Positions 41,003 to 48,204 of a stretch of 48,204 bases of DNA are shown piece by piece. Origin of the DNA: Puniceispirillum sp965657105 (lineage in GTDB: Bacteria > Pseudomonadota > Alphaproteobacteria > Puniceispirillales > Puniceispirillaceae); contig NZ_CBFHNB010000006.1 in assembly GCF_965657105.1 (NCBI RefSeq), forward strand, positions 1 through 48,204, read 5' to 3'. Made by a program: the position numbers and the translations under genes. Under the pieces are notes generated by a model, which had not been told where the DNA came from, searched no databases, and worked only from the letters and a program-made list of their open reading frames with translations. Position 1 is the first letter of the stretch, and each line of letters begins with the position of its first letter.

Positions 41003-42151
41003 TTATCCAGAAATAGCCTGTTCCAGATCAGCTATCAGGTCATCGGGGCTTTCCAGACCAATGTTCAACCTAACCAATCTACCACCAAAATCTTGTCCAG
41101 GTCGATCAAGGTCAGGATAAACAACAGCAAGGCTTGTTACTCCACCCCAGCTAAGGCCTATTTTGAAAATAGCTAAGGCATTCAAAAAGGCCACGACCTG
41201 TTGTGGGGTTACTTCGTGAGTAAACAGAAAAGAAAATATACTTGCCGAGCCTTTGAAATCGCGTTGCCACTGCGCATGCCCCGGACAGCTAGGCAAGGCA
41301 GGATGAAACACCTTGGCGATGCTTTTATGACCCGCCAGCCAGTGCGCCACCTTCAATGTTGATTTTTCAAGATGTTCAAGGCGCACCGCCAAAGTCTGCA
41401 AGCCACGTAACGCCAATGAACAATCATCAGGCGATACCGCCAGACCCAGCTGGCGATAAACCGAACCTAGTGCCTTATAAGCGCGCGCATCACGTGATGA
41501 TACTGACCCTAAAAGCAAGTCGCTATGCCCACCAACATATTTGGTTAAGGCCTGAATACTGACATCGACATCATGTGCAAAGGCATCAAACAGCACGCCA
41601 GCGGCATAGGTATTATCAAGCGCTACCGAAACGCCTCGGCTATGGGCTGCCGCAACAATGGCGGGGACATCCTGAACTTCCATCGTCACCGAACCGGGAC
41701 TTTCACACCAGATCAGCGTCGTATTATCGCGAAACAGAGCACTGATATCACCACCGATTAACGGGTCATAAGCTTCAACCTCTACGCCAAAATCACGCAA
41801 TATCCCTTCGGCCATTTCTCGGTTAGGGCCATAGGCTGAAAAAGGGACAAGCGCATGACTCCCCGCTTTACAGAATGCCATATAGACAAGCGCAATGGCA
41901 GCCTGCCCACCAGGCACGATAAAGGTGCGATGCGCCCCCTCAATAGTGGCAATGCGCGTGGCTAGCTCAAGCGTTGTTGGCGTTCCATAAAGACCATAAG
42001 AATAGCCATTCTCAGCTTGTTGCCAGTCATCACTTACCTTTTCCTGACTGTCAAAAACAACCGTTGAGCCCCGATAGACAGGTGTCGTCAAAGCGGTGAA
42101 GTCATTACGTGCTTGAGGGGTTGGGTCGAGTAATTTAGTACGCCAGTCCAT
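41003..42151 (-). CDS. metC: Cystathionine beta-lyase
   Basis: 382-residue PLP enzyme of the Cys/Met-metabolism family. Reaction: cystathionine to homocysteine, pyruvate and ammonia. The Schiff-base Lys204 is in ALTKYVGGHSD. Upstream features: YSYGLYGTPTTLELATRIATIEGA, the phosphate-binding GGQAAIAL and the LIWCESPGS and VALDNTYA blocks around the cofactor Asp. Length and the MDWRTKLL start match MetC rather than gamma-synthases or gamma-lyases. AGGAAA precedes the ATG. Stand-alone; diverges from slyX. Confidence 0.9.
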   Translation of the reverse strand: MDWRTKLLDPTPQARNDFTALTTPVYRGSTVVFDSQEKVSDDWQQAENGYSYGLYGTPTTLELATRIATIEGAHRTFIVPGGQAAIALVYMAFCKAGSHALVPFSAYGPNREMAEGILRDFGVEVEAYDPLIGGDISALFRDNTTLIWCESPGSVTMEVQDVPAIVAAAHSRGVSVALDNTYAAGVLFDAFAHDVDVSIQALTKYVGGHSDLLLGSVSSRDARAYKALGSVYRQLGLAVSPDDCSLALRGLQTLAVRLEHLEKSTLKVAHWLAGHKSIAKVFHPALPSCPGHAQWQRDFKGSASIFSFLFTHEVTPQQVVAFLNALAIFKIGLSWGGVTSLAVVYPDLDRPGQDFGGRLVRLNIGLESPDDLIADLEQAISG

Positions 42152-42304
42152 ATCGATTTCCTATGTCAGCCACCGGACATCCGGCATTATTACAAAAATC
42201 ATATGGCTATGCGTACCGTCAAGTCACGCGAAAAACATTATCATTTGGCACTAGGTTATATATGTCACATCTTGCACAGTCGCCGAACAATGCTAAAAAG
42301 GGCT

Positions 42305-42511
42305 ATGGACACGAAAATCAAAAATCTCGAAGAAAAAACTGCCATCCTGCAAGCTGAATTATTGCAGATGAGTGATGAGCTATATGCCCAGCAAAAGGAA
42401 ATTGAACGGCTTCGCCTGGATATAGGCACCCTCAAAAGCAAATTACAAAATGCACCAACTGACAGCGGCATATTGACTGCCGATGAGGATGTACCGCCAC
42501 CGCATTATTAA
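42305..42511 (+). CDS. slyX: SlyX family protein
   Basis: 68 residues forming a coiled coil (ARITELEE-like KIKNLEEKTAILQAELLQMS...) with the conserved C-terminal PPPHY of the SlyX family. Function of SlyX is unknown. The start is ATG at 42305, which matches the family length; an in-frame ATG 15 bp upstream is the alternative. The AGGG sequence before 42305 is unusually close to it, so the upstream ATG may be used. Confidence 0.85.
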   Translation: MDTKIKNLEEKTAILQAELLQMSDELYAQQKEIERLRLDIGTLKSKLQNAPTDSGILTADEDVPPPHY

Positions 42512-42719
42512 TTTATGTTTTGATGAGCTAGCAATTTGCGGCGTGTCGCGTTCCTGTCTGTTGACAATAGCCCTGCGACTGCCTTTAGGTCCCTACCCCC
42601 AATACACATATGGCTTGGAAGAACTGTCTAATACAATCCTGTATCTAGGCATATTGTCAACATTAGTATAGCTTGGTTTTTAGCATGAAAAGCAGATCGC
42701 TGTTATAGGAGTTTACCTG

Positions 42720-43067
42720 ATGACCATTGAACGTATGCACACAAGCCAGCGTATGAGTAAAATCGTAACGCATAATGAAACCATCTATCTATGTGGTCAG
42801 GTTGGCAATCGTGGCGACTCAATCGAAGCCCAAACCACCGAAGCTTTGTCACGAGTCGATGCTTTGCTAGCCGAAGCCGGTAGTTCAAAGCAACACCTCT
42901 TACAGGCGGTCGTATGGTTAAAATCAATGGATGATTTTGATGCCATGAATAAAATCTGGGAAGCTTGGGTTCCCGATGGTGCTGCGCCTGCACGCGCTTG
43001 TGGCCGTGTCGAAATGGCCTCGGAAGAATTGCTTGTCGAAATCACGATAATCGCCGCAAAATCATAG
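42720..43067 (+). CDS. RidA (YjgF/YER057c/UK114) family protein
   Basis: 115 residues, the usual length of a RidA-type trimer-forming protein. Family features: IYLCGQVGNRGDSIEAQTTEALSRVDALLAEAGSS in segments, WLKSMDDFDAMN, and the C-terminal P-A-R-A-C-G-R-V-E-M with the Arg used for carboxylate binding. Canonical members hydrolyse reactive enamines/imines. AGGAG precedes the ATG. It is followed 29 bp later by a nitrilase-family gene and may act in the same pathway, as RidA paralogues often do with amidohydrolases. Confidence 0.9.
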   Translation: MTIERMHTSQRMSKIVTHNETIYLCGQVGNRGDSIEAQTTEALSRVDALLAEAGSSKQHLLQAVVWLKSMDDFDAMNKIWEAWVPDGAAPARACGRVEMASEELLVEITIIAAKS

Positions 43068-43096
43068 CCACTCTTTCACATTAGAGGGCAACGGAT

Positions 43097-43939
43097 ATGA
43101 CAGCGAATGATACAATCACGCTTTTGGGATGCCAAATTGACATCCCAGCAATGACCTCAGCAGCCGAGCGCGATGCGCATTTAGCCGTAACGGCTAAAAA
43201 GGTGCGAAAGCAATTATCGTATCAGCATGCTGACCTAGTTGTTTTGCCTGAACTTTCAAGTATTGATTACGCACGTGCAAGCTTTGACTGTTTAGACCAG
43301 CTTGCCGAGCCACTAACGGGTGCATCTTTTGAAATTTGGCGCGATGTCGCCCGCGAATGTGGCGTATTTATCAGCTACAGCTTTGCCCGACAGGATCAGA
43401 ACGGCTGTTTCATTTGCGTGGCAATTATCAATCCGGATGGCGAACTCATCGGGCATTATGACAAGCTCCATTTAGCACATTATGGTGCGTCGATGGAAAA
43501 GGACTATTTCACACGCGGTTCGCATTTATTCACCTTCAGGGTAAGGGGATTCTGTCTTGCCCCGATCATCTGTTATGACATTCGCATGCCCGAACTGACC
43601 CGTAGTTTGGTGCTTGATCATGGTGTCGATGTTATCTTGCATTCTGGTGCCTATTTCCGTGATCCGTCATTTCCATCATGGCATGCCTTTGCAACAACCC
43701 GCGCCATTGAGAACCAGGTTTTTTTTATGTCGCTTAATCGTGCAGGTGAAGATTATGGCCATTCGCTATTCTGCTGGCCGTGGATGGATGACACAATTGC
43801 GCCTGTCATATTTGCAGAAACACAGGAAGATTTTAAATTCGTGACACTCAATAAAGGCATGATGCGAGATGCGCGCCGTGACTATGCGTTCCTGCATGAC
43901 CGGCTTGACGATTACACCCTGCCGCTAAAGTCAGGTTAG
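43097..43939 (+). CDS. Carbon-nitrogen hydrolase (nitrilase superfamily)
   Basis: 280-residue amidase-type enzyme with the Glu-Lys-Cys triad visible: Glu52 (VVLPELS), Lys123 (YDKLHLA) and Cys159 (PIICYDIRMPE). Length and text match aliphatic amidases, N-carbamoyl-D-amino-acid amidohydrolases or omega-amidases; not a true nitrilase by length. AGAGGG lies upstream of the ATG. It lies between the RidA gene and a methyltransferase gene that begins 7 bp after its stop, so the three are probably one operon. A D-aminoacylase is convergent with them, consistent with a local amino-acid-derivative theme. Substrate not determinable. Confidence 0.87.
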   Translation: MTANDTITLLGCQIDIPAMTSAAERDAHLAVTAKKVRKQLSYQHADLVVLPELSSIDYARASFDCLDQLAEPLTGASFEIWRDVARECGVFISYSFARQDQNGCFICVAIINPDGELIGHYDKLHLAHYGASMEKDYFTRGSHLFTFRVRGFCLAPIICYDIRMPELTRSLVLDHGVDVILHSGAYFRDPSFPSWHAFATTRAIENQVFFMSLNRAGEDYGHSLFCWPWMDDTIAPVIFAETQEDFKFVTLNKGMMRDARRDYAFLHDRLDDYTLPLKSG

Positions 43940-43946
43940 GCCAAAT

Positions 43947-44621
43947 ATGCTATCAACTCTGTTTCGTGCTATCAGCCAGTCATTTATCGAACGAAGCCTC
44001 AACAAGGCCTATGCCAACCGGTTAGATGAACGCGGCAGCACCCCTCAAGGCGTGTTCTGGAATTCACGGCAAAATCAAATGGTGCGCTTTGCCGCGCTTT
44101 TATCCGTTGTAACCGGACATGTAGCATGGAAAAAGCCAGCCCCCCGCACCCTTAGCATCGCTGATATTGGCTGTGGATACGGCGCCATGCTGGAATTTAT
44201 CAACACACATCCGCAATATGCCCATCTTCGCTATATGGGACTGGATATAAACCCAGCGATGATCGCCGCATGTCAGGAAAATTTTCCAAACGCATCAGAT
44301 CTGTTCACATGCGGTAAAAAACCCGTTTCGACTGTTGATTTCAGTGTCTTTTCAGGCACCTTCAACCTATGCCATAGTGACGATATCCGGCGCTGGGAAG
44401 CCTATATGTTTACCTGTTTGGATTCCTGCTGGCAAAACAGCCGCATGGGTATGGCGCTAAATCTTTTATGCGCGCCTAAAGCCAAGATCAGTAATCATAT
44501 TTATTACGCTAACCGCGATGATTTTATCGACAAGGCAAGCGCCCGTTTTGGCCCTACCCGTGCGATCGCGACGCGCGAGGTGAAAGAGGATTACACCTTT
44601 TTAATCACCCGCAATTCATAA
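43947..44621 (+). CDS. SAM-dependent methyltransferase (class I)
   Basis: 224 residues. Motif I of the Rossmann-fold methyltransferases is IADIGCGYGAMLEF (about 70-83), followed by the acidic loop YMGLDINPAMIAAC and DFSVFSGTFNLCH. The N-terminal 45 residues are helical and resemble trans-aconitate-type methyltransferase starts. It begins 7 bp after the nitrilase-family stop, so is likely co-transcribed with it. No clear Shine-Dalgarno. Substrate unknown. Confidence 0.82.
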   Translation: MLSTLFRAISQSFIERSLNKAYANRLDERGSTPQGVFWNSRQNQMVRFAALLSVVTGHVAWKKPAPRTLSIADIGCGYGAMLEFINTHPQYAHLRYMGLDINPAMIAACQENFPNASDLFTCGKKPVSTVDFSVFSGTFNLCHSDDIRRWEAYMFTCLDSCWQNSRMGMALNLLCAPKAKISNHIYYANRDDFIDKASARFGPTRAIATREVKEDYTFLITRNS

Positions 44622-44630
44622 ATAATCCAC

Positions 44631-46085
44631 TCAGGCAATAGTTCGTTTTAACACTTTACCAGCGCGCGCGCCTGATGCGCTGCCATTTTGCCAGGCTATC
44701 TGACCATTGACGATAACCACTTCAATACCCGAAGCATATTGCTTTGGTTTTTCATAGGTTGCTTTGTCAATGACTGTATCGGGATCAAAAATCGTGATGT
44801 CGGCATAATAGCCAGGCATGATCAAACCCCGGTCTTTCAGCATGAAATTACCTGCCGACAAACCTGTCATACGATGCACCGCGTCATATAGCGGCATAAG
44901 CTGCTTTTCACGCACATAATGCCCAAGCACCCGCGGAAAGGTGCCCCATAAGCGAGGGTGCGGATGCGCATCTTCGGGCAGACCGTCTGACCCTATCATC
45001 GCATTTTCAGACGTCATGATCCGGTCAATATCAGCTTCATCCATCATGAAATATATGGCACCACCTGGCATCAGCTTTTCCATCGCTTCAAGCGGGCTCA
45101 GGCCAAGTTCATCGGCGATATCATCCAGATCACGGCCACTCATCTCAGGATGCGGATCCGACCACGTGACGATGGTGCGCAACGCGCCCATGACATTAGT
45201 TTTATTCAATACAGTCGAACAAGCTTCATAGGGATATATATCTAGCGCTACGGATTGGGTTTTACGCGCCGCCGCCATGATTTTCAGGGTTTCGATACTA
45301 CGTCCGAAATTCTGCTTCCCCTGACATTTATGATGTGAAATAACCACAGGCACATTGGCTCTGGCACCAATCTGGAGTGATTCTTCGACACTTTCGATAA
45401 CATGATCAGCTTCGTCACGCATATGCGTTGTATAAATACCGTTATAATCCGCCAGCACGCTAGCAAGGGCGACAACTTCCTCGGTTGGCGCGGCATGTGC
45501 CGGATCATAGAACAACCCCGTTGACAGGCCAATAGACCCGTCACGCAGTGCCTGTGCAAGCTGGGCTTTCATATAGTCAATCTCATCAGGCGTGGCGGCA
45601 CGATCCAGATCCTCGCCCATCGCATTCATACGCAATGTCGTATGGCCAGTCAGAAACGCACTATTGACCGAGGGCTGCGCAGCATCGACTTTGGCCATAT
45701 AGCTAGCAAGGTCAGGCGCGACAAATTCTTCGGATTTGAACACTAACCTTAGCAATCCTGGTGGTTCTCTATTCAGATCATAAGGCGCGCCGCTAATACC
45801 GCAATTACCACAAATCACCGTGGTCACACCCTGGCTTAGCTTGGCTTCCATATCAGGCCTGATAATCAGCGCGGCATCATCATGCGTATGCACATCGATA
45901 AAACCAGGCGCAACCACCAGCCCGTCTGCATCGGTCACATGTGCAGTGTCACTATGCGCCAGATCCCCAATAGCCACGATCCGGTCACCCGCAATCGCGA
46001 TATCAGCCTTCACGCCCGCAGTGCCACTGCCATCAATGACCAGACCGTTACGGATGATATGATCTGGAATAATGTCTTTTAGCAT
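44631..46085 (-). CDS. N-acyl-D-amino-acid deacylase (D-aminoacylase) family amidohydrolase
   Basis: 484 residues, the family length. Amidohydrolase metal motif H66-T-H68 in APGFIDVHTHDD, then CGNCGISGAP, the SHHKCQG block with a metal His, DIYPYEA, IGSDGLPEDAHPHPR, and a C-terminal ADITIFDPDTVIDKATYEKP. This order is that of D-aminoacylases acting on N-acyl-D-amino acids, though dihydroorotase-like relatives share parts. AGGAGA precedes the ATG. Converges with the methyltransferase gene. Cytoplasmic. Confidence 0.9.
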   Translation of the reverse strand: MLKDIIPDHIIRNGLVIDGSGTAGVKADIAIAGDRIVAIGDLAHSDTAHVTDADGLVVAPGFIDVHTHDDAALIIRPDMEAKLSQGVTTVICGNCGISGAPYDLNREPPGLLRLVFKSEEFVAPDLASYMAKVDAAQPSVNSAFLTGHTTLRMNAMGEDLDRAATPDEIDYMKAQLAQALRDGSIGLSTGLFYDPAHAAPTEEVVALASVLADYNGIYTTHMRDEADHVIESVEESLQIGARANVPVVISHHKCQGKQNFGRSIETLKIMAAARKTQSVALDIYPYEACSTVLNKTNVMGALRTIVTWSDPHPEMSGRDLDDIADELGLSPLEAMEKLMPGGAIYFMMDEADIDRIMTSENAMIGSDGLPEDAHPHPRLWGTFPRVLGHYVREKQLMPLYDAVHRMTGLSAGNFMLKDRGLIMPGYYADITIFDPDTVIDKATYEKPKQYASGIEVVIVNGQIAWQNGSASGARAGKVLKRTIA

Positions 46086-46266
46086 CTATTTCTCCTATCT
46101 GGGCGATCTTGCACAGCACAGCATGCCATGAAACCAGCACACACTATATGCTAGCGTTTCAGATACCAAAACAGAAGTCGTTTATAATAGGGGCAATTTA
46201 GACGTGACCGACACCAAGTTAATAAGGTCTAAAATCTAAATATATAGTAGGCACAATCTTGAAACT

Positions 46267-47133
46267 TTAATTAGCTTTTTCATATTGTTGATAATGATAA
46301 TAAAGAAAGTCAGTTGAAATTTTATGGTTTTCATGAACTTTAATTCTTTGCCCATCAAGATCATTTAAGTTTCTTACTAATAACTTTTTTGGGTCAATAT
46401 AATAGGCAAACGCGTCAAATTGTTCATGGTGGTTTGGACATAAACAAAGCATGTTTTGAATAATATCCGGACCATTATGAGGGTGCCCTAATGCCTTTAT
46501 ATGGGCACCGATTGCTATTGGTCCAAAAGCAGAATTAAGTTTTATACCACATACCTGACAAGTGTGATCATACATGGTTTTAAGCTTTTCACTCAATTTA
46601 ACATCACGTTTCAATCGTGAAACCAATGACATTTGGCGGGCAGTTGGCTGAAAAGCAGGCTTAAAGCTTCCTTCTAATTTTTTTTCAATATATTTACGGT
46701 TTTGATTACTTTCCAAATGGAATCGACAGATCACGAAACCACTAGCGCCTCTAACTCTTTCGTATTTTTTGACGTGGTACAATCCATCATATCGGTAACC
46801 ACTTTCGGGTCCGCATTCAATTTGATACCCACGAACGACCCTAACCAACAAGTTGTAATCACAACTCAATTTTAAACCTTTGTTGCCCCTAATAAATTCT
46901 TGATCTGATACTTGGTGCCCTGTAGCCAAGTCTCGACCACCCTGACCAGTATATATAATGTAATCCAAATCATCGACGTCATCTTCATAACCACCAGAAA
47001 GCACGATTGAATAGGCACCTTCCGCCGCACCCGAAATACCCGCCTGTAATGGAGTGTGAACACCAGCTTCCGCAAGCGCTTTTCTTGACTTAAAAATTTG
47101 TCCTATACTGACACCTTCTACAGTCCCAAACAT
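46267..47133 (-). CDS. SRA (YDG)-HNH endonuclease, modified-DNA restriction type
   Basis: 288 residues. Residues 1-150 are an SRA/YDG domain (FGTVEGVSIGQIF, AGVHTPLQAGISGAAEGAYSIVLSGGYEDD in segments, YTGQGGRDLATG and Y-D-G near 115-117), which recognises 5-methyl or hydroxymethyl cytosine. Residues about 190-255 hold an HNH nuclease: CQVCG, AHIKALGHPHNGPD, N-M-L-C-L-C-P-N-H-H-E-Q-F-D. Together they match type IV (McrA-like) restriction enzymes cutting modified DNA. The gene is noticeably more AT-rich than its neighbours and solitary, suggesting acquisition by transfer. A 48-bp palindrome lies just upstream. Confidence 0.85.
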   Translation of the reverse strand: MFGTVEGVSIGQIFKSRKALAEAGVHTPLQAGISGAAEGAYSIVLSGGYEDDVDDLDYIIYTGQGGRDLATGHQVSDQEFIRGNKGLKLSCDYNLLVRVVRGYQIECGPESGYRYDGLYHVKKYERVRGASGFVICRFHLESNQNRKYIEKKLEGSFKPAFQPTARQMSLVSRLKRDVKLSEKLKTMYDHTCQVCGIKLNSAFGPIAIGAHIKALGHPHNGPDIIQNMLCLCPNHHEQFDAFAYYIDPKKLLVRNLNDLDGQRIKVHENHKISTDFLYYHYQQYEKAN

Positions 47134-47148
47134 ATATTACCATAAAAT

Positions 47149-47196
47149 AGTTGTTGTTTAATTTGGGTAGTATAATACTCAAATTAAACAACAACT
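47149..47196. repeat. 48-bp near-perfect palindrome upstream of the SRA-HNH gene
   Basis: Perfect 17-bp arms (AGTTGTTGTTTAATTTG with CAAATTAAACAACAACT) around a 14-nt centre that itself contains AGTAT-A-ATACT with a TATAAT core. It begins 15 bp upstream of the endonuclease start, so it covers or abuts the promoter. It is not followed by a T-run in either direction. Candidate operator or cruciform-forming element. Confidence 0.75.
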
Positions 47197-47215
47197 ACAC
47201 TTGTTTCCCCAACCC

Positions 47216-47244
47216 AAAAAGCAGGGACATATGCCCCTGCTTTT
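47216..47244 (-). terminator. Rho-independent terminator downstream of the small membrane protein gene
   Basis: Minus-strand AAAAGCAGGG, loop, CCCTGCTTTT, then T. The stem is 10 bp, and the element is also fairly symmetric so it could act on plus-strand transcripts. It lies about 100 bp after the small membrane protein stop. Confidence 0.75.
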
Positions 47245-47341
47245 ATAGTCTATCAGACCCACTATAATAGTTGTGTGCGGCGGGCATCTTTAACCTAATA
47301 TATCTTCACTAACGCTGGATAATCTGGTTTTCGCTATAGGG

Positions 47342-47569
47342 CTAGAACCATCTCAACATGCCAACAATGCCAGCGGCAGCGTAGAAAAACTGTAAAAATA
47401 GAATGCCTCTATGCTTGCCTGCATAGGCCCATAGGCCAATTGAAATGGCTGATATAAACAGCAATGTAAAACCAACAAATTCTTGGCCTATATTCAGGGC
47501 GACCAGCATCGAATAGGTGATGGCGGTGATCACACCAAACCATTCAAGATATTTCGGGTTTCTAAACAT
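47342..47569 (-). CDS. Small conserved membrane protein
   Basis: 75 residues with two or three hydrophobic segments (YLEWFGVITAITYSMLVALN, FVGFTLLFISAISIGLWAYAG and LFLQFFYAAAGIVGMLRWF), resembling fragments of PnuC-like or SemiSWEET-sized proteins only in size. The ATG at 47569 has GGGAGG upstream, which fixes the start over the longer frame. It diverges from the small gene at 47624. Function unknown. Confidence 0.72.
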   Translation of the reverse strand: MFRNPKYLEWFGVITAITYSMLVALNIGQEFVGFTLLFISAISIGLWAYAGKHRGILFLQFFYAAAGIVGMLRWF

Positions 47570-47623
47570 TATGGCCTCCCTTATCGTGCGCATGTATCTT
47601 TACATATAGCGGTGCCATGAAGC

Positions 47624-47920
47624 ATGTCCATTGATATTAAAGCCCAGACCGACGTCACCTTTGCGGTCACAGGCACAGTCACAGGCACAGGCACGGTCTC
47701 CGCATCCACCCACACGACACATATCGTAACCGTCAGCGATGACTATCATTACACATTGACCAAGGGCGTTATATCCAAAGAACAGCTTATAGCTTTGTCG
47801 TTTGACTTTCTATTGGCACGCGAGCCAAACATATCTATTTTGGCACGCTTTGAATTGCCCGTAATTGCGCGCTATTTTCCAGAATATGAAACCGACATTG
47901 TCGCTTTATGCCCGTCATAG
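47624..47920 (+). CDS. Small conserved hypothetical protein
   Basis: 98 residues. The N-terminal third is low-complexity Thr/Gly/Val (TGTVTGTGTVSAS) encoded by hexanucleotide-like repeats of GTCACA/GGCACA. The C-terminal half, with ISKEQLIALSFDFLLAREPN, LARFELPVIARYFPEYE, looks like a conserved small alphaproteobacterial domain. No signal peptide or membrane helix. There is no convincing Shine-Dalgarno before the ATG. Function unknown. Confidence 0.6.
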   Translation: MSIDIKAQTDVTFAVTGTVTGTGTVSASTHTTHIVTVSDDYHYTLTKGVISKEQLIALSFDFLLAREPNISILARFELPVIARYFPEYETDIVALCPS

Positions 47921-47968
47921 CCCTAACCGTTTCTGGCAAATATTAATGCCGTTAAGGTAATTTGCAAC

Positions 47969-48204
47969 ATGCCTGAAATCACCACTAAGCGCCTCATATT
48001 GCGTAAAGCGACATCGCGCGACAAAAGCACTCTTATCAGGGAAATTGGCGCATGGGAGGTTGCCAAATGGCTTACGCGGGTTCCTTATCCCTATACCGAA
48101 CATCACGCTGACGAATTTCTGCACATCATAAAAGACCAGCCATTCAATGTGAGTATTTTCAGACAGCACAAATTAATTGGTGGTGTTGTACTAACCACCG
48201 ATGC
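47969..48204 (+). CDS. GNAT-family N-acetyltransferase (partial, C-terminus off the window)
   Basis: The first 78 residues of a RimJ/RimL-type GNAT protein: TTKRLILRKATSRD (the usual R-L-x-L-R start), EVAKWLTRVPYPYTEHHADEFL and KLIGGVVLTTD, the strand leading into the acetyl-CoA motif, which lies beyond the window. An AAGG sequence sits upstream of the ATG. Truncated at the window end, so it is an artefact of the window rather than a pseudogene. Confidence 0.85.
   Translation, partial: MPEITTKRLILRKATSRDKSTLIREIGAWEVAKWLTRVPYPYTEHHADEFLHIIKDQPFNVSIFRQHKLIGGVVLTTD

Noticed and set aside
1..48204. tRNA, rRNA, CRISPR, insertion sequence or prophage features
   Set aside because: Nothing with cloverleaf pattern, direct-repeat array, transposase or phage structural genes was found by reading; a tRNA/covariance scan would be needed to exclude small RNAs.

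Overview
The window looks like a chromosomal segment of a marine alphaproteobacterium. Base composition is moderate (mid-40s to high-40s % GC by eye, not computed). The genes fit a SAR116 / Puniceispirillum-like organism: choline-O-sulfatase, SoeABC-type sulfite dehydrogenase, sulfonate-type uptake and Rieske oxygenase genes, formate-THF ligase and a solitary P450. The clade is an inference from gene content. I see no rRNA, tRNA, CRISPR array, insertion sequence or prophage.

Left arm (1-9.9 kb): a truncated 3-methyladenine DNA glycosylase (tag) diverges from choline sulfatase (betC). A tight five-gene catabolic operon follows on the minus strand (aldehyde dehydrogenase, luciferase-like monooxygenase, alpha/beta hydrolase, TPP-dependent lyase/synthase, CMD-family protein) with a divergent LysR regulator. 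An orphan FliL-like membrane protein and a small unknown gene come next.

Centre (10-35 kb): this is the striking part, an apparent C1-sulfonate (methanesulfonate-like) module. On the minus strand are fhs, a PanB paralogue and a TauE/SafE exporter. A LysR regulator diverges from these. Then, in minus-strand transcription order from 26.0 to 15.5 kb, come: a Rieske-oxygenase/FAD-reductase fusion, a beta subunit, a T4MOC-type Rieske ferredoxin, soeA, soeB, soeC, an unknown protein, and a second oxygenase alpha subunit. Divergently transcribed are a substrate-binding protein and two permease/ATPase pairs, a small membrane protein, and a GldA plus GldFG-fusion ABC system. The two oxygenase alphas have lost opposite halves of the active site. 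The fusion keeps the Rieske cluster (C-x-H-x26-C-x2-H, the spacing I recall for methanesulfonate monooxygenase MsmA) but lacks all mononuclear-iron ligands. The other lacks the whole Rieske loop region but keeps the iron ligands. The two transporter ATPases likewise carry defects that fall in the same composite ATP site. The inferred flow is: sulfonate uptake, oxygenolytic C-S cleavage, sulfite oxidation to sulfate by SoeABC (or export by TauE), and C1 units into folate metabolism.

Right arm (35-48 kb): ordinary accessory and housekeeping genes. These are a P450, a Fur-box-preceded ferric-iron binding protein, a DMT transporter, an MBL-fold hydrolase, a small membrane protein/winged-helix pair, metC, slyX, RidA, a nitrilase-family hydrolase, a methyltransferase, a D-aminoacylase, an AT-rich SRA-HNH modified-DNA endonuclease behind a 48-bp palindrome, two small conserved genes and a truncated GNAT acetyltransferase.
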